Shown piece by piece: positions 1 through 6,626 of a stretch of 10,649 nt of DNA (its first letter is position 1; every line of letters starts with the position of its first letter). Position numbers and translations under genes: made by a program. This stretch comes from an uncultured Collinsella sp. (GTDB taxonomy: Bacteria > Actinomycetota > Coriobacteriia > Coriobacteriales > Coriobacteriaceae): positions 1 to 10,649 of the forward strand of contig UQTN01000070.1 in assembly GCA_900543945.1 (NCBI GenBank). Reading direction: 5' to 3'. The notes under the pieces are model-generated. The model was not told the origin of the DNA. It ran no database searches and saw only the letters and a list, made by a program, of their open reading frames with translations.

Positions 1-1650
1 AAGCCCGCCACCGTGCTGGACCATGCGGACGCTGTCGCCGGCGCCGCCGTGGTCGCAGACACCACCGAGACCCCGCTTTCGCTCATGCACGACGCCATGA
101 CGCTAGTCGGCGAGCTGCGCCGCGCGCCCGAGCTCGCTTCGGCACCGGTCGCCGCACTCACCCGCGATAGCCTTATGGCCCGTGCGCTCCATGCCGAGCC
201 CGCGCGCTCCATCGCCGTCATGCCCAACAACGAAGAGGCGACTATTGAGGTTTGGCCCTCGCTCGACCATGCCGCCGCAGCATTTGAAGCTGCGACCAGT
301 GCGGATGCCGAGGCCGAGGTTGCGGATGCCAACGAAGCCAACGACGAAGCCGCCGCTTCCTCCATGCCCGAGCCTGCCGCCATGCTCGACCTGGGCGACG
401 GCAAGCCGCTGCCCGTGCTCATCCCGGAGTCCGAGCAGTTCGCCAACCGCCTGCGCAAGAATGCCCGCCTGCGCCGCAAGTGGGCCAAGCGCGAGGGCGT
501 GAGCTGCTACCGCGTCTACGATGCCGACCTGCCCGACTACTCCGCCGCCATCGACCTGTACGAGGGCTGCCCGCAGACGCCGGGCCGCTGGCTCGTCATC
601 GCCGAGTACGCCGCGCCCAAGACCATCGACCCCGCACTGGCCCAGGCCCGCATGCTCGACATCTTGGCCATCGCGCCGCGTATCCTGGATGTTCCGGCCG
701 AGCATGTGCACGCCAAGGCCCGCATGCGCTCGCGCGGCGGCTCGCAGTACGGCAAGCAGGCCGCCGGCAAGGGCGGCTCGGGCGAGCGTGCCAATATTGC
801 ACGCCGTCGCCTGCCGCTCATCGAAGAGGGCGGGCTCACCTTTGCCGTCAACTTTGACGACTACTTGGACGTCGGCATCTTCCTGGATCACCGCGTCACC
901 CGCAACCTGGTGCGCGAGCACGCCAAGCAGGCGCGCCGCTTCCTCAACCTGTTCGCCTATACCGGCACCGCCACCTGCTATGCGGCAGACGGCGGCGTCG
1001 AGGAGACCGTGACGGTCGACCTTTCCAACACCTATCTGGACTGGACCGAGCGCAACATGCGCCAGAACGGCTTTGTGGGGCCTCAGCATCATTTTGTGCG
1101 CGACGACGTGCTCGCCTGGATTCGCGACCAGCGCCAGACGCGCAACCGCTGGGATCTGATCTTTGTCGACCCACCCACGTTCTCGAACTCGTCCAAGATG
1201 GGCCGCCGCACCTGGGATGTCCAGCGCGACCATGTTGAGCTTTTGGCTGGCGTATCGCGCCTGCTCGCGCAGGGCGGCCACGCCATCTTTAGCTGCAACC
1301 TGCGCGGCTTCCGCCCCGAGACGCGCAAGCTCGCCCGCGCGGGCGTAGTGCTACAGGACATTACGGCACAGACCATCCCCGAGGACTTCGCGCGCAACCA
1401 GAAGGTGCACCACTGCTATATCGTGCGCCGCCTGCCCATCGAGGACGCCATGGCCGAGGTCGGCTTTAGCGCCGAGGAAATTGCCGAGCGCGTCGAGGAA
1501 CTGCATAACCCCGAGGCCCGCAAGCCCCGTGCGGCAGTACCCGCGCACGCGCAGACCGGCAACGGCAAGTCCAACTTTGCCGGCAAATCCTCCCCCGCCG
1601 GCAAGCCCAAAAAGAAGAAGTTCTACGCCAGCAAGCCCAAGGGCAGATAA
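1..1650 (+). CDS. rlmKL: Bifunctional 23S rRNA methyltransferase RlmKL, C-terminal part (5' end outside window)
   Basis: The reading frame is open from base 1. The first start codon inside is GTG at 13, but family length (about 700 aa in E. coli) and content say the gene begins upstream, so this is the last ~550 codons. Residues below count from that GTG. Residues ~45-80 resemble the tail of the RlmL (G2445-N2) methyltransferase half. An Ala/Glu/Asp-rich linker follows (~90-125), then the complete RlmK (G2069-N7) half. RlmK landmarks are FANRLRKN at 143, a YDADLPDY segment, FLDHR, the SAM-binding FLNLFAYTGTAT at 310-321, the catalytic-type DPPTFSNS at 386-393, and DVQRDH. It would modify 23S rRNA during large-subunit assembly in the cytoplasm. 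The last ~40 residues are Lys/Gly/Ala-rich and basic, plausibly an RNA-binding tail. It ends TAA, convergent with kdpE. The family call is firm; the fused architecture is inferred because only part is visible. Confidence 0.9.
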   Translation, partial: KPATVLDHADAVAGAAVVADTTETPLSLMHDAMTLVGELRRAPELASAPVAALTRDSLMARALHAEPARSIAVMPNNEEATIEVWPSLDHAAAAFEAATSADAEAEVADANEANDEAAASSMPEPAAMLDLGDGKPLPVLIPESEQFANRLRKNARLRRKWAKREGVSCYRVYDADLPDYSAAIDLYEGCPQTPGRWLVIAEYAAPKTIDPALAQARMLDILAIAPRILDVPAEHVHAKARMRSRGGSQYGKQAAGKGGSGERANIARRRLPLIEEGGLTFAVNFDDYLDVGIFLDHRVTRNLVREHAKQARRFLNLFAYTGTATCYAADGGVEETVTVDLSNTYLDWTERNMRQNGFVGPQHHFVRDDVLAWIRDQRQTRNRWDLIFVDPPTFSNSSKMGRRTWDVQRDHVELLAGVSRLLAQGGHAIFSCNLRGFRPETRKLARAGVVLQDITAQTIPEDFARNQKVHHCYIVRRLPIEDAMAEVGFSAEEIAERVEELHNPEARKPRAAVPAHAQTGNGKSNFAGKSSPAGKPKKKKFYASKPKGR

Positions 1651-1654
1651 CAAA

Positions 1655-1719
1655 GTTGCGGTGGAATACGGACTGTTTTGCCTGGAATTAGGTAAATTTA
1701 GACCGTATTTCACCGCAAC
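1655..1719. terminator. Large imperfect hairpin between convergent genes, probable bidirectional terminator or REP-like element
   Basis: Arms 1655-1671 and 1703-1719 are 17 bp inverted repeats with one mismatch (a G-T wobble if transcribed). Inside, 1677-1683 (TTTGCCT) pairs with 1690-1696 (AGGTAAA), leaving a GGAATT loop. The hairpin fills the gap between the rlmKL stop (1650) and the kdpE stop (1745). Read on the minus strand, the stem is followed by TTTGTT, so it fits best as the kdpE terminator. The plus-strand exit is less T-rich. Its size and A/T-rich interior are unusual for a simple terminator, so a dispersed palindromic repeat is an alternative. Confidence 0.55.
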
Positions 1720-1744
1720 TCATATTGGGATGGCGGATGCCGAC

Positions 1745-2458
1745 CTATCCCTGGATGACCAATCGGTAACCAATACCCACGTGCGTCTGGATATAGCGCG
1801 GATGCGCGGGGTCGGACTCGATCTTCTTGCGCAGCGTGCCCATAAAGACACGCAGGCTCGCCAGGTCGCTCTTGGTCGCCGTGCCCCAAATCTCGTGCAG
1901 GATAAACTGGTGCGTCAGCACCTTGTCGGCGTTGTGTGCCAGCAGGCACAAGAGCTTGTACTCGATCGGCGTCAGATGCAGTTCCTCGCCATCCATCGTG
2001 GCGATGCCGGCATCAAAATCGATATGCAGCTCACCGGTATCGAACGAGCCCTCGGAGACAACGCCGCCCGTCTGCGCATACGAAAGGCGCCTGAGCGTCG
2101 TGCGAATGCGCGCGAGCAGCTCCTCGACCGAAAACGGCTTAGTCAGGTAGTCATCGGCGCCGGCATCGAGTGCGCGAATCTTGTCCGCATCCTCGCTACG
2201 CGCCGATACCACGATAATCGGCATGCCCGACCACGCGCGCACCGACTCCACCACCTTGACGCCGTCCATATCGGGCAGGCCCAGATCGAGCAGTACTATG
2301 CTCGGCGCCTGCGACGAGGCGGCGGCGATGGCGGCATGGGCGGTCTCCACAGCCATATGACGCAAGCCGTGCGCCTCGAGCGCGGCAACAATAAGATTGC
2401 GAACGGCGGGGTCGTCCTCAACGACCAAGATGAGCGGTTTTACGGCAGAGTTCGGCAC
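1745..2458 (-). CDS. kdpE: KdpE-type response regulator (OmpR/PhoB family)
   Basis: A 237-residue two-component response regulator. The receiver domain spans ~8-120, with acidic residues E14/D15/D16, phospho-acceptor D58 in LLDLGLPDMDG, the switch serine S85 in VVSARSEDADK, and K107 in YLTKPF. The C-terminal winged helix (~135-235) carries LHLTPIEYKLL and ends in the HVGIGYRL segment. The wording of both domains closely follows E. coli KdpE. The start is GTG at 2458, because AAGGAG (2466-2471) lies 7 nt upstream and overlaps the end of the kinase gene. The longer frame back to 2539 would sit inside the kinase gene and have no such site. The gene follows its kinase with almost no gap, so the two are translationally linked. 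Classical KdpE activates kdpFABC at low K+ or high osmolarity. No kdpFABC is present here, so kup is the obvious local target, which is an inference. The gene could be named differently if KdpE function is not conserved. Confidence 0.88.
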   Translation of the reverse strand: MPNSAVKPLILVVEDDPAVRNLIVAALEAHGLRHMAVETAHAAIAAASSQAPSIVLLDLGLPDMDGVKVVESVRAWSGMPIIVVSARSEDADKIRALDAGADDYLTKPFSVEELLARIRTTLRRLSYAQTGGVVSEGSFDTGELHIDFDAGIATMDGEELHLTPIEYKLLCLLAHNADKVLTHQFILHEIWGTATKSDLASLRVFMGTLRKKIESDPAHPRYIQTHVGIGYRLVIQG

Positions 2459-2462
2459 GGCG

Positions 2463-4088
2463 CTACTCCTTATCAAACGAAACATCGGCGACGGGAAGCT
2501 CAATCGTAAAGACCGAGCCGTGCGGGTCCGCCGCGGCAACCTCTATGCTACCGCCATGCGCCAACGCAATGGAGCGGCAGAGCGAAAGACCCAGGCCCAC
2601 GCTGCGATGGCTGTCGGCAAGACCGTGGTTGGCGGTGTAGAACGATTCAAAGATTCGCTCGCGGTCCTCGGGCGCAATGCCCGGCCCGTCATCGGCCACC
2701 GAGCACGTCACGTGCCCATCGTCGACGCCAATCGAAATCACGATATGCGAACCCGCGGGCGTATACGTGATGGCGTTGTTCACCAGATTCACCACGAGCT
2801 GTACCATCAGACGCGCGTCGACGTTAACGAGCGCCGGCTCATCGCACGCCACCACCTTAAGGTCGTGCTCGCGCACGGCCGGACTTACGTGGCGCAGCGC
2901 CTCCTCGACGATATCGTCCATGAGCTCGAGCGTAGTCGCCAGATGCATACCGCCGCCCTCGAGCTTGGTGATGGCAAGCAGGTTCTCGACGGTGGCGTTG
3001 AGCCATTGCGCGTCCGAACGAATGGACAGGAGCATGCCGCGGCGCGTCTGGTCGTCGAGCTCGGCGGTGCCGGTCGAGCCCTGGTCGAGCAGTACGTCGG
3101 CATTGCCCGAAATGCTGGTAAGCGGCGTGCGCAGATCGTGCGAAATGGAGCGCAGCAGGTTAGCGCGCAACTGCTCGTTTTTGGCAAGCACCGCCGCCTC
3201 TTCGCGGGCCTCCATGGCGCGGGCGCGATCGAGTGCCAGCTCGCCTTCGCTCACGATGGCATCGGCAAGTGTCCGCTCCTCGTGCGTCAGCACGTCGGGC
3301 TCGGCAACGATAGCCAGCACGCCCACAACCGAGGCGGGGTCGCCCGCGCGCACCATGGTGTCGCCCGAACGTACGGTCAAGTAGATGCCAAAGAACGCCG
3401 AGCCGCCATAGGTGGCATCGAGCGGTGTTCCCACATAGGCGGACGCCGAGAGCCGCTGCGGCATCTGCGACGCCAGCTCGTGCACCGGCACGGCATCGCC
3501 CACGGCCGTATACGTCGCGCGCGGCAGCAGGTCATCATCATCGGCATCATCGCTGTACCACACGACCGGGCAGCCCGAAAGACGCGCCAGCTGCGTTGCC
3601 ATGGCGTGCACAATCTGCTGCTGATCGGCACAGCGCTGCAGCATGCGGTTGGTCTCGAGCACCATCTGCGTGCGGCGGTCGCTGGCGGCGGCCTGCGCCA
3701 AGGCGCGGCGCAGGGCCAACGCGATCGAACTCGACACAAGCGAGACCGCAAACATGATGAAGAACATGCCGGGATAAACACGGTCGATAAACGACAGCGA
3801 GTAGCGCGGGTCAACAAACAAGAAGTTGTAGAGCGCCACGGCGGCAGCCGAGCTCAGCAAGCAATACAGGCGGCTCCAGGTAAAGAACGCGCACAGCTGC
3901 ACGGCGAACACATAGACGATCATGATGCTCGGCGCGAGACCCGGATGGTCGAGCAGCGCGCCCGCAATCGTCGCCGCGACCAGCAGCCCCGCCGATACGC
4001 AGGCGTCATACAGAGGGCTGCGACGCGTCAGCGTCGTGCGCCGCCACCAAAAGTTCTCGGCAATATCGCCGTCCGCATGGACGTCCAT
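2463..4088 (-). CDS. kdpD: KdpD-type sensor histidine kinase lacking the N-terminal KdpD domain (DUF4118-GAF-like-HisKA-HATPase)
   Basis: A 541-residue membrane histidine kinase, the partner of the downstream KdpE-type regulator. Four membrane segments lie at ~29-47, 53-71, 76-92 and 104-126. With YNFLFVDPRYS (87-97) they match the DUF4118 membrane module of KdpD. A GAF-like region (~140-285) follows, then HisKA with RSISHDLRTPL and phospho-acceptor H317, the N box NLVNNA (N437/N438), the G1 box DDGPG (466-470) and a G2 box VGLGLSL. E. coli KdpD is 894 aa and has a ~370-residue cytoplasmic KdpD/USP-like region before the membrane module; that is absent. This is a true gene start: an in-frame TGA lies 18 bases before the ATG, and the upstream DNA is a hairpin. 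The SD is only moderate (GAGAGAGGGG, about 10 nt off). Sensing must therefore rely on the membrane and GAF-like parts. Kinase assignment is firm; the signal and target are inferred. Confidence 0.88.
   Translation of the reverse strand: MDVHADGDIAENFWWRRTTLTRRSPLYDACVSAGLLVAATIAGALLDHPGLAPSIMIVYVFAVQLCAFFTWSRLYCLLSSAAAVALYNFLFVDPRYSLSFIDRVYPGMFFIMFAVSLVSSSIALALRRALAQAAASDRRTQMVLETNRMLQRCADQQQIVHAMATQLARLSGCPVVWYSDDADDDDLLPRATYTAVGDAVPVHELASQMPQRLSASAYVGTPLDATYGGSAFFGIYLTVRSGDTMVRAGDPASVVGVLAIVAEPDVLTHEERTLADAIVSEGELALDRARAMEAREEAAVLAKNEQLRANLLRSISHDLRTPLTSISGNADVLLDQGSTGTAELDDQTRRGMLLSIRSDAQWLNATVENLLAITKLEGGGMHLATTLELMDDIVEEALRHVSPAVREHDLKVVACDEPALVNVDARLMVQLVVNLVNNAITYTPAGSHIVISIGVDDGHVTCSVADDGPGIAPEDRERIFESFYTANHGLADSHRSVGLGLSLCRSIALAHGGSIEVAAADPHGSVFTIELPVADVSFDKE
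2466..2471 (-). promoter_or_regulatory. Ribosome binding site fixing the kdpE GTG start
   Basis: AAGGAG on the minus strand lies 7 nt before GTG at 2458. It is formed by the last two sense codons of the kinase gene and abuts its TAG stop (2463-2465), which indicates coupled translation of kinase and regulator. Confidence 0.75.
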
Positions 4089-4108
4089 CAGCGCCCCGCC
4101 CCTCTCTC

Positions 4109-4170
4109 AAAAACAAAAACCACCACAAAGGGGACAGGCACCTTTGTGGTGGTTTCCCCTTGTGGTGGTT
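4109..4170 (-). terminator. Terminator- or attenuator-like hairpin in the kinase leader, with a second competing arm
   Basis: The arms AAACCACCACAAAGG (4117-4131) and 4141-4155 are a perfect 15-bp inverted repeat with a 9-nt loop. On the minus strand the stem is followed immediately by TTTTTGTTTTTG (4119 down to 4108), the form of a Rho-independent terminator. A second, near-identical right arm (4156-4170, CCCCTTGTGGTGGTT) can pair with 4118-4133 with one bulge, giving a mutually exclusive fold. It lies between the small membrane protein gene and the kinase start (4088), so it could reduce read-through from kup into kdpDE. The core GGGGACAGGCACC also recalls dispersed REP-type palindromes seen in many genomes (from memory, unverified). 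Confidence 0.55.
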
Positions 4171-4201
4171 CCAAGTGTATAGCCTTTACAGCCTGCGGTC
4201 G

Positions 4202-4372
4202 TTAGACAAACAGCACGTGCGCGAGCAGGGCGCACACGCACACCGCTCCAAATACCAATGCCACGATCGAAATCACGCGATCGACCATGTCCATGTTGGC
4301 CCGATTCGTAAAGAACCGATCTTCGGCGGCGTCGACGCGCGCCTCACGAACGTCAAGTGTCCTTGCATCCAT
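4202..4372 (-). CDS. Small single-pass membrane protein in the kup-kdpDE cluster (56 aa, unknown function)
   Basis: I do not recognise a family. The 56-residue product has a charged N-terminal half (about 32 residues, Asp/Arg/Glu-rich, including VREARVDAAEDR) and a hydrophobic C-terminal half (residues ~33-56, IVALVFGAVCVCALLAH core with two cysteines). This predicts one membrane helix with the N-terminus probably cytoplasmic. The chosen start is ATG at 4372 because GGGGAGG (4378-4384) sits 5 nt upstream, the best ribosome site in the neighbourhood. An in-frame ATG at 4402 would add 10 residues but has a weaker site. It begins 60 bp after the kup stop on the same strand and precedes the hairpin and kinase gene, so it is probably co-transcribed with kup. 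By analogy with the small KdpF subunit it may assist Kup or the kinase, which is speculation. The strong RBS and coherent charge/TM layout argue that it is real. Confidence 0.65.
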   Translation of the reverse strand: MDARTLDVREARVDAAEDRFFTNRANMDMVDRVISIVALVFGAVCVCALLAHVLFV

Positions 4373-4377
4373 GTTTA

Positions 4378-4384
4378 CCTCCCC
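4378..4384 (-). promoter_or_regulatory. Strong ribosome binding site deciding the start of the 56-aa protein
   Basis: GGGGAGG on the minus strand lies 5 nt before ATG at 4372. The alternative ATG at 4402 has only GGAG about 10 nt away, so the shorter product is preferred. Confidence 0.65.
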
Positions 4385-4432
4385 GGCTTTAGTTTTGCTC
4401 ATCGATAACCAACTCCGTGTAGTCTCCGTCGG

Positions 4433-6460
4433 CTACGGGCGCTCGTTGGGGGCAAGGCGCTGCATCTTGCTCACGGCCTTAAACTTGGTGAACAGCGGCA
4501 CGTACTCAAAGCTCACGTTGGAGTTCTCCAGGCCGTACCAGCGCGCGGGCGTGCCGGCGGCGCGGCGGATGATGTACTTGAGCGTGATGGCCGTGCGCTC
4601 GCTCGGCTCCACGTCGCTTTCGGGCGCCAGCAGCTTGCGGATCATGACGAACTTGAACGTGCCAATGTTGCCCGGATCCTTATAGACCGAGTAGTCGTGC
4701 GTCTGCGACGGCAGCTCGCCGCTGGCAGCCAGGTCCTGAACAACTTGGCGCAGGTAGGCATTGACGCGTTGGTTAATCTTGTAGCCCAGGTACAGATGCA
4801 CGCGGAACACGTAGTCGGTGCCGAACGTCTCGACCGAATAGGCAAAGGTATGCGGCTCGTCCATGGTCTCGACGTTCACGAACCACCAGGCGCGAGCGCG
4901 CTTGGGATGCTTGTCCAAGATCGAGTAGACAATGTCGCGGTCGATGTAGTCGGTATGGGTGTCCTTGGTCAGGTACACGATGTTGTCGCTCATGCGCTCG
5001 TAACGGTCGTCGTCGCGCAGGCGCTTGAGCTGCGGCAGATAGCTGCGCAGCGGCAGCAGCGTAAACTGGCGCTGTTCGACCGCCGTGCCGTTGTACCAGC
5101 ACACCATAATGCCCATGATGAGTGCAGCCATGAGGATGGTGAAGTAGCCGCCGTGGAAGAACTTGGTGAGTGAGCTCACGAAGAAGAAGCCTTCGAGCAA
5201 AAGGAAGAAGGCCGCGAAGATCCACGGAGCAACCTTGAGCTTGCGCTCCTCGTGCAGGTAGAAGAAGAGCAGCAGCGTGGTGCACATCATAGTCAGCGTA
5301 ATGGCAAGGCCGTAGGCGGCTTCCATATGAGCCGAGTTCTGGAACAGCAGCACCACGATGACGCAGCCGACAAGCATGACGTTGTTGACCATGGGGATGT
5401 AGAGCTGGCCTTTGGTCTCGGCCGGATAGAAGACCTGCATGTGCGGCATGAGGTCCAGGCGACTGGCCTCGGACACCAGCGAGAACGCGCCGGTAATGAG
5501 CGCCTGCGAGGCAATGATGGCCGCGATGGTTGAAAGGCCGACGGCAAACGGACGCAGGCCCGGGGCGAGCATCTGGTAGAACGGGTTAAGGTCGGCAATG
5601 CCCATGAGCTCGGGGTTGGCAGCGTTGTTCATAAGCCAAGCGCCCTGGCCCATATAGGACAGCAGCAAGCAGCACTTAACGAACGGCCAGGTGGCGTAAA
5701 TGTTGCCGCGACCCACATGGCCCATGTCGGAGTAGAGCGCCTCGGCACCGGTGGTGGCGAGGAAGCAGCTGCCCAGAATCATGATGCCCGCGTGGTTGTT
5801 GGGGCTCAGCAAAAAGGCGATGCCGCGCACCGGGTTGAGGCACAGCAGCACGGCGGGGTGCTGGAAGACAAAGAACAGACCCGTGCCGCCCAGGAACAGG
5901 AACCACAGCGTCATGATGGGGCCAAAGGCGTGACCGATCTTGGCCGTGCCGATGCGCTGCACCAAGAAGAGCGCAATGATGATGGCGAGCGTGATGGCGA
6001 CAACGCGGCCCTGGTCATCCCCGAGCACGGCGTGGACCGCCGGAATGGTGCGCAGGCCCTCGATGGCCGTGGTAACGGTAACAGCCGGCGTCAGGATGCC
6101 GTCGGCGAGCAGCGCGGCGCCACCCAGCATGGCGGGGATGATAAGCCACTTGCCGCAACGCTTGACCAGGCTGTACAGGGCAAAGATACCGCCCTCGCCG
6201 TGGTTGTCGGCGCGCAGCGAGATCAGCACGTACTTGACGGTCGTCAGCAGCGTGACCGTCCACACGACAAGAGAGAGCGCGCCGAGCACGAACTCCTCCG
6301 TCACGCTTCCGATGCCGCCGTTGCCGGCAACGAGCGCCTTAGTTACATACATGGGGCTGGTGCCGATGTCGCCGTACACCACGCCCAGCGTGACGAGCAT
6401 CGCCGAGATGCTCACAGGAATCGCAGCGTGCGAGGCTGCCTCCTTGGCCTTTTGTTCCAT
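4433..6460 (-). CDS. kup: KUP-family potassium uptake transporter
   Basis: A 675-residue integral membrane protein of the KUP/HAK/KT family, expected to import K+ by proton symport. Signature segments are GVVYGDIGTSPMY (26-38, with D31), RADNHGEGGIFALYSL around 85-91, and ADGILTPAVTVTTAIEGL. About 12 hydrophobic segments run to ~460. A soluble cytoplasmic tail (~460-675) holds SDNIVYLTK (from 491) and the FVNVETMDEPHTFAY and VFRVHLYLGYKINQRV blocks found in the long Gram-positive Kup proteins. The E. coli protein is about 622 aa, so the length is normal for the Gram-positive type. The start is ATG at 6460: GGGAGG (6471-6476) precedes it, whereas the TTG at 6478 would place the RBS inside the gene. 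It is first in a same-strand row with the 56-aa gene and kdpDE. In lactic acid bacteria some Kup proteins are inhibited by cyclic di-AMP; whether that holds here is unknown. Confidence 0.93.
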   Translation of the reverse strand: MEQKAKEAASHAAIPVSISAMLVTLGVVYGDIGTSPMYVTKALVAGNGGIGSVTEEFVLGALSLVVWTVTLLTTVKYVLISLRADNHGEGGIFALYSLVKRCGKWLIIPAMLGGAALLADGILTPAVTVTTAIEGLRTIPAVHAVLGDDQGRVVAITLAIIIALFLVQRIGTAKIGHAFGPIMTLWFLFLGGTGLFFVFQHPAVLLCLNPVRGIAFLLSPNNHAGIMILGSCFLATTGAEALYSDMGHVGRGNIYATWPFVKCCLLLSYMGQGAWLMNNAANPELMGIADLNPFYQMLAPGLRPFAVGLSTIAAIIASQALITGAFSLVSEASRLDLMPHMQVFYPAETKGQLYIPMVNNVMLVGCVIVVLLFQNSAHMEAAYGLAITLTMMCTTLLLFFYLHEERKLKVAPWIFAAFFLLLEGFFFVSSLTKFFHGGYFTILMAALIMGIMVCWYNGTAVEQRQFTLLPLRSYLPQLKRLRDDDRYERMSDNIVYLTKDTHTDYIDRDIVYSILDKHPKRARAWWFVNVETMDEPHTFAYSVETFGTDYVFRVHLYLGYKINQRVNAYLRQVVQDLAASGELPSQTHDYSVYKDPGNIGTFKFVMIRKLLAPESDVEPSERTAITLKYIIRRAAGTPARWYGLENSNVSFEYVPLFTKFKAVSKMQRLAPNERP

Positions 6461-6470
6461 AAGCCGGTTT

Positions 6471-6476
6471 CCTCCC
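6471..6476 (-). promoter_or_regulatory. Ribosome binding site deciding the kup start
   Basis: GGGAGG on the minus strand lies 10 nt before ATG at 6460. A frame-extending TTG at 6478 overlaps this site and is therefore unlikely to be the start. Confidence 0.6.
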
Positions 6477-6495
6477 AACTTTAATGTTCGAAGGG

Positions 6496-6501
6496 ATTAT
6501 A
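6496..6501 (-). promoter_or_regulatory. Candidate -10 element for kup
   Basis: A perfect TATAAT on the minus strand lies 35 bp upstream of the kup ATG, in a locally A/T-rich stretch that stands out from the GC-rich surroundings. This would give a leader of roughly 25-30 nt ending in the SD. No good TTGACA-like -35 is visible at 16-18 bp, so the promoter may be weak or activator-dependent (KdpE would be a candidate activator by inference). Confidence 0.45.
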
Positions 6502-6584
6502 GGCAATCGGCCCATGTTTTAATGCACTGTTTTCCCAGCTAAATAAACATTTATACGGCCTTTAGGCCACCTCGGCGATATGGA

Positions 6585-6615
6585 ATGTGACAAAGGGACT
6601 GTCCCTTTGTCACAT
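6585..6615. repeat. 31-bp perfect palindrome between the nitroreductase and kup genes
   Basis: ATGTGACAAAGGGAC (6585-6599) and 6601-6615 are perfect inverted 15-mers around a single central T. It lies 11 bp beyond the nitroreductase stop and upstream of the kup promoter. There is no T-tract on the minus strand after the stem, so it is a poor intrinsic terminator. It shares the ACAAAGG...GGGAC/CCTTTGT core with the hairpin at 4117-4155, so both look like members of one dispersed palindromic family, here placed on either side of kup and the small gene. Confidence 0.75.
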
Positions 6616-6626
6616 CACCGCATTCG

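Noticed and set aside
103..1281. A 392-aa open frame antisense to rlmKL
   Set aside because: It mirrors the codon bias of the GC-rich plus-strand gene, is low-complexity (Ala/Gly/Val/Arg), and the plus strand encodes an unmistakable RlmK domain.
2397..4205. A 602-aa open frame antisense to the kinase and regulator genes
   Set aside because: Its composition is Arg/His/Ala-rich with no fold-like pattern, while the opposite strand carries all histidine kinase boxes in order.
6557..6568. A 12-bp palindrome GGCCTTTAGGCC upstream of kup as an operator or terminator
   Set aside because: The stem is only 4 bp, with no T-tract, and such short palindromes are expected by chance.
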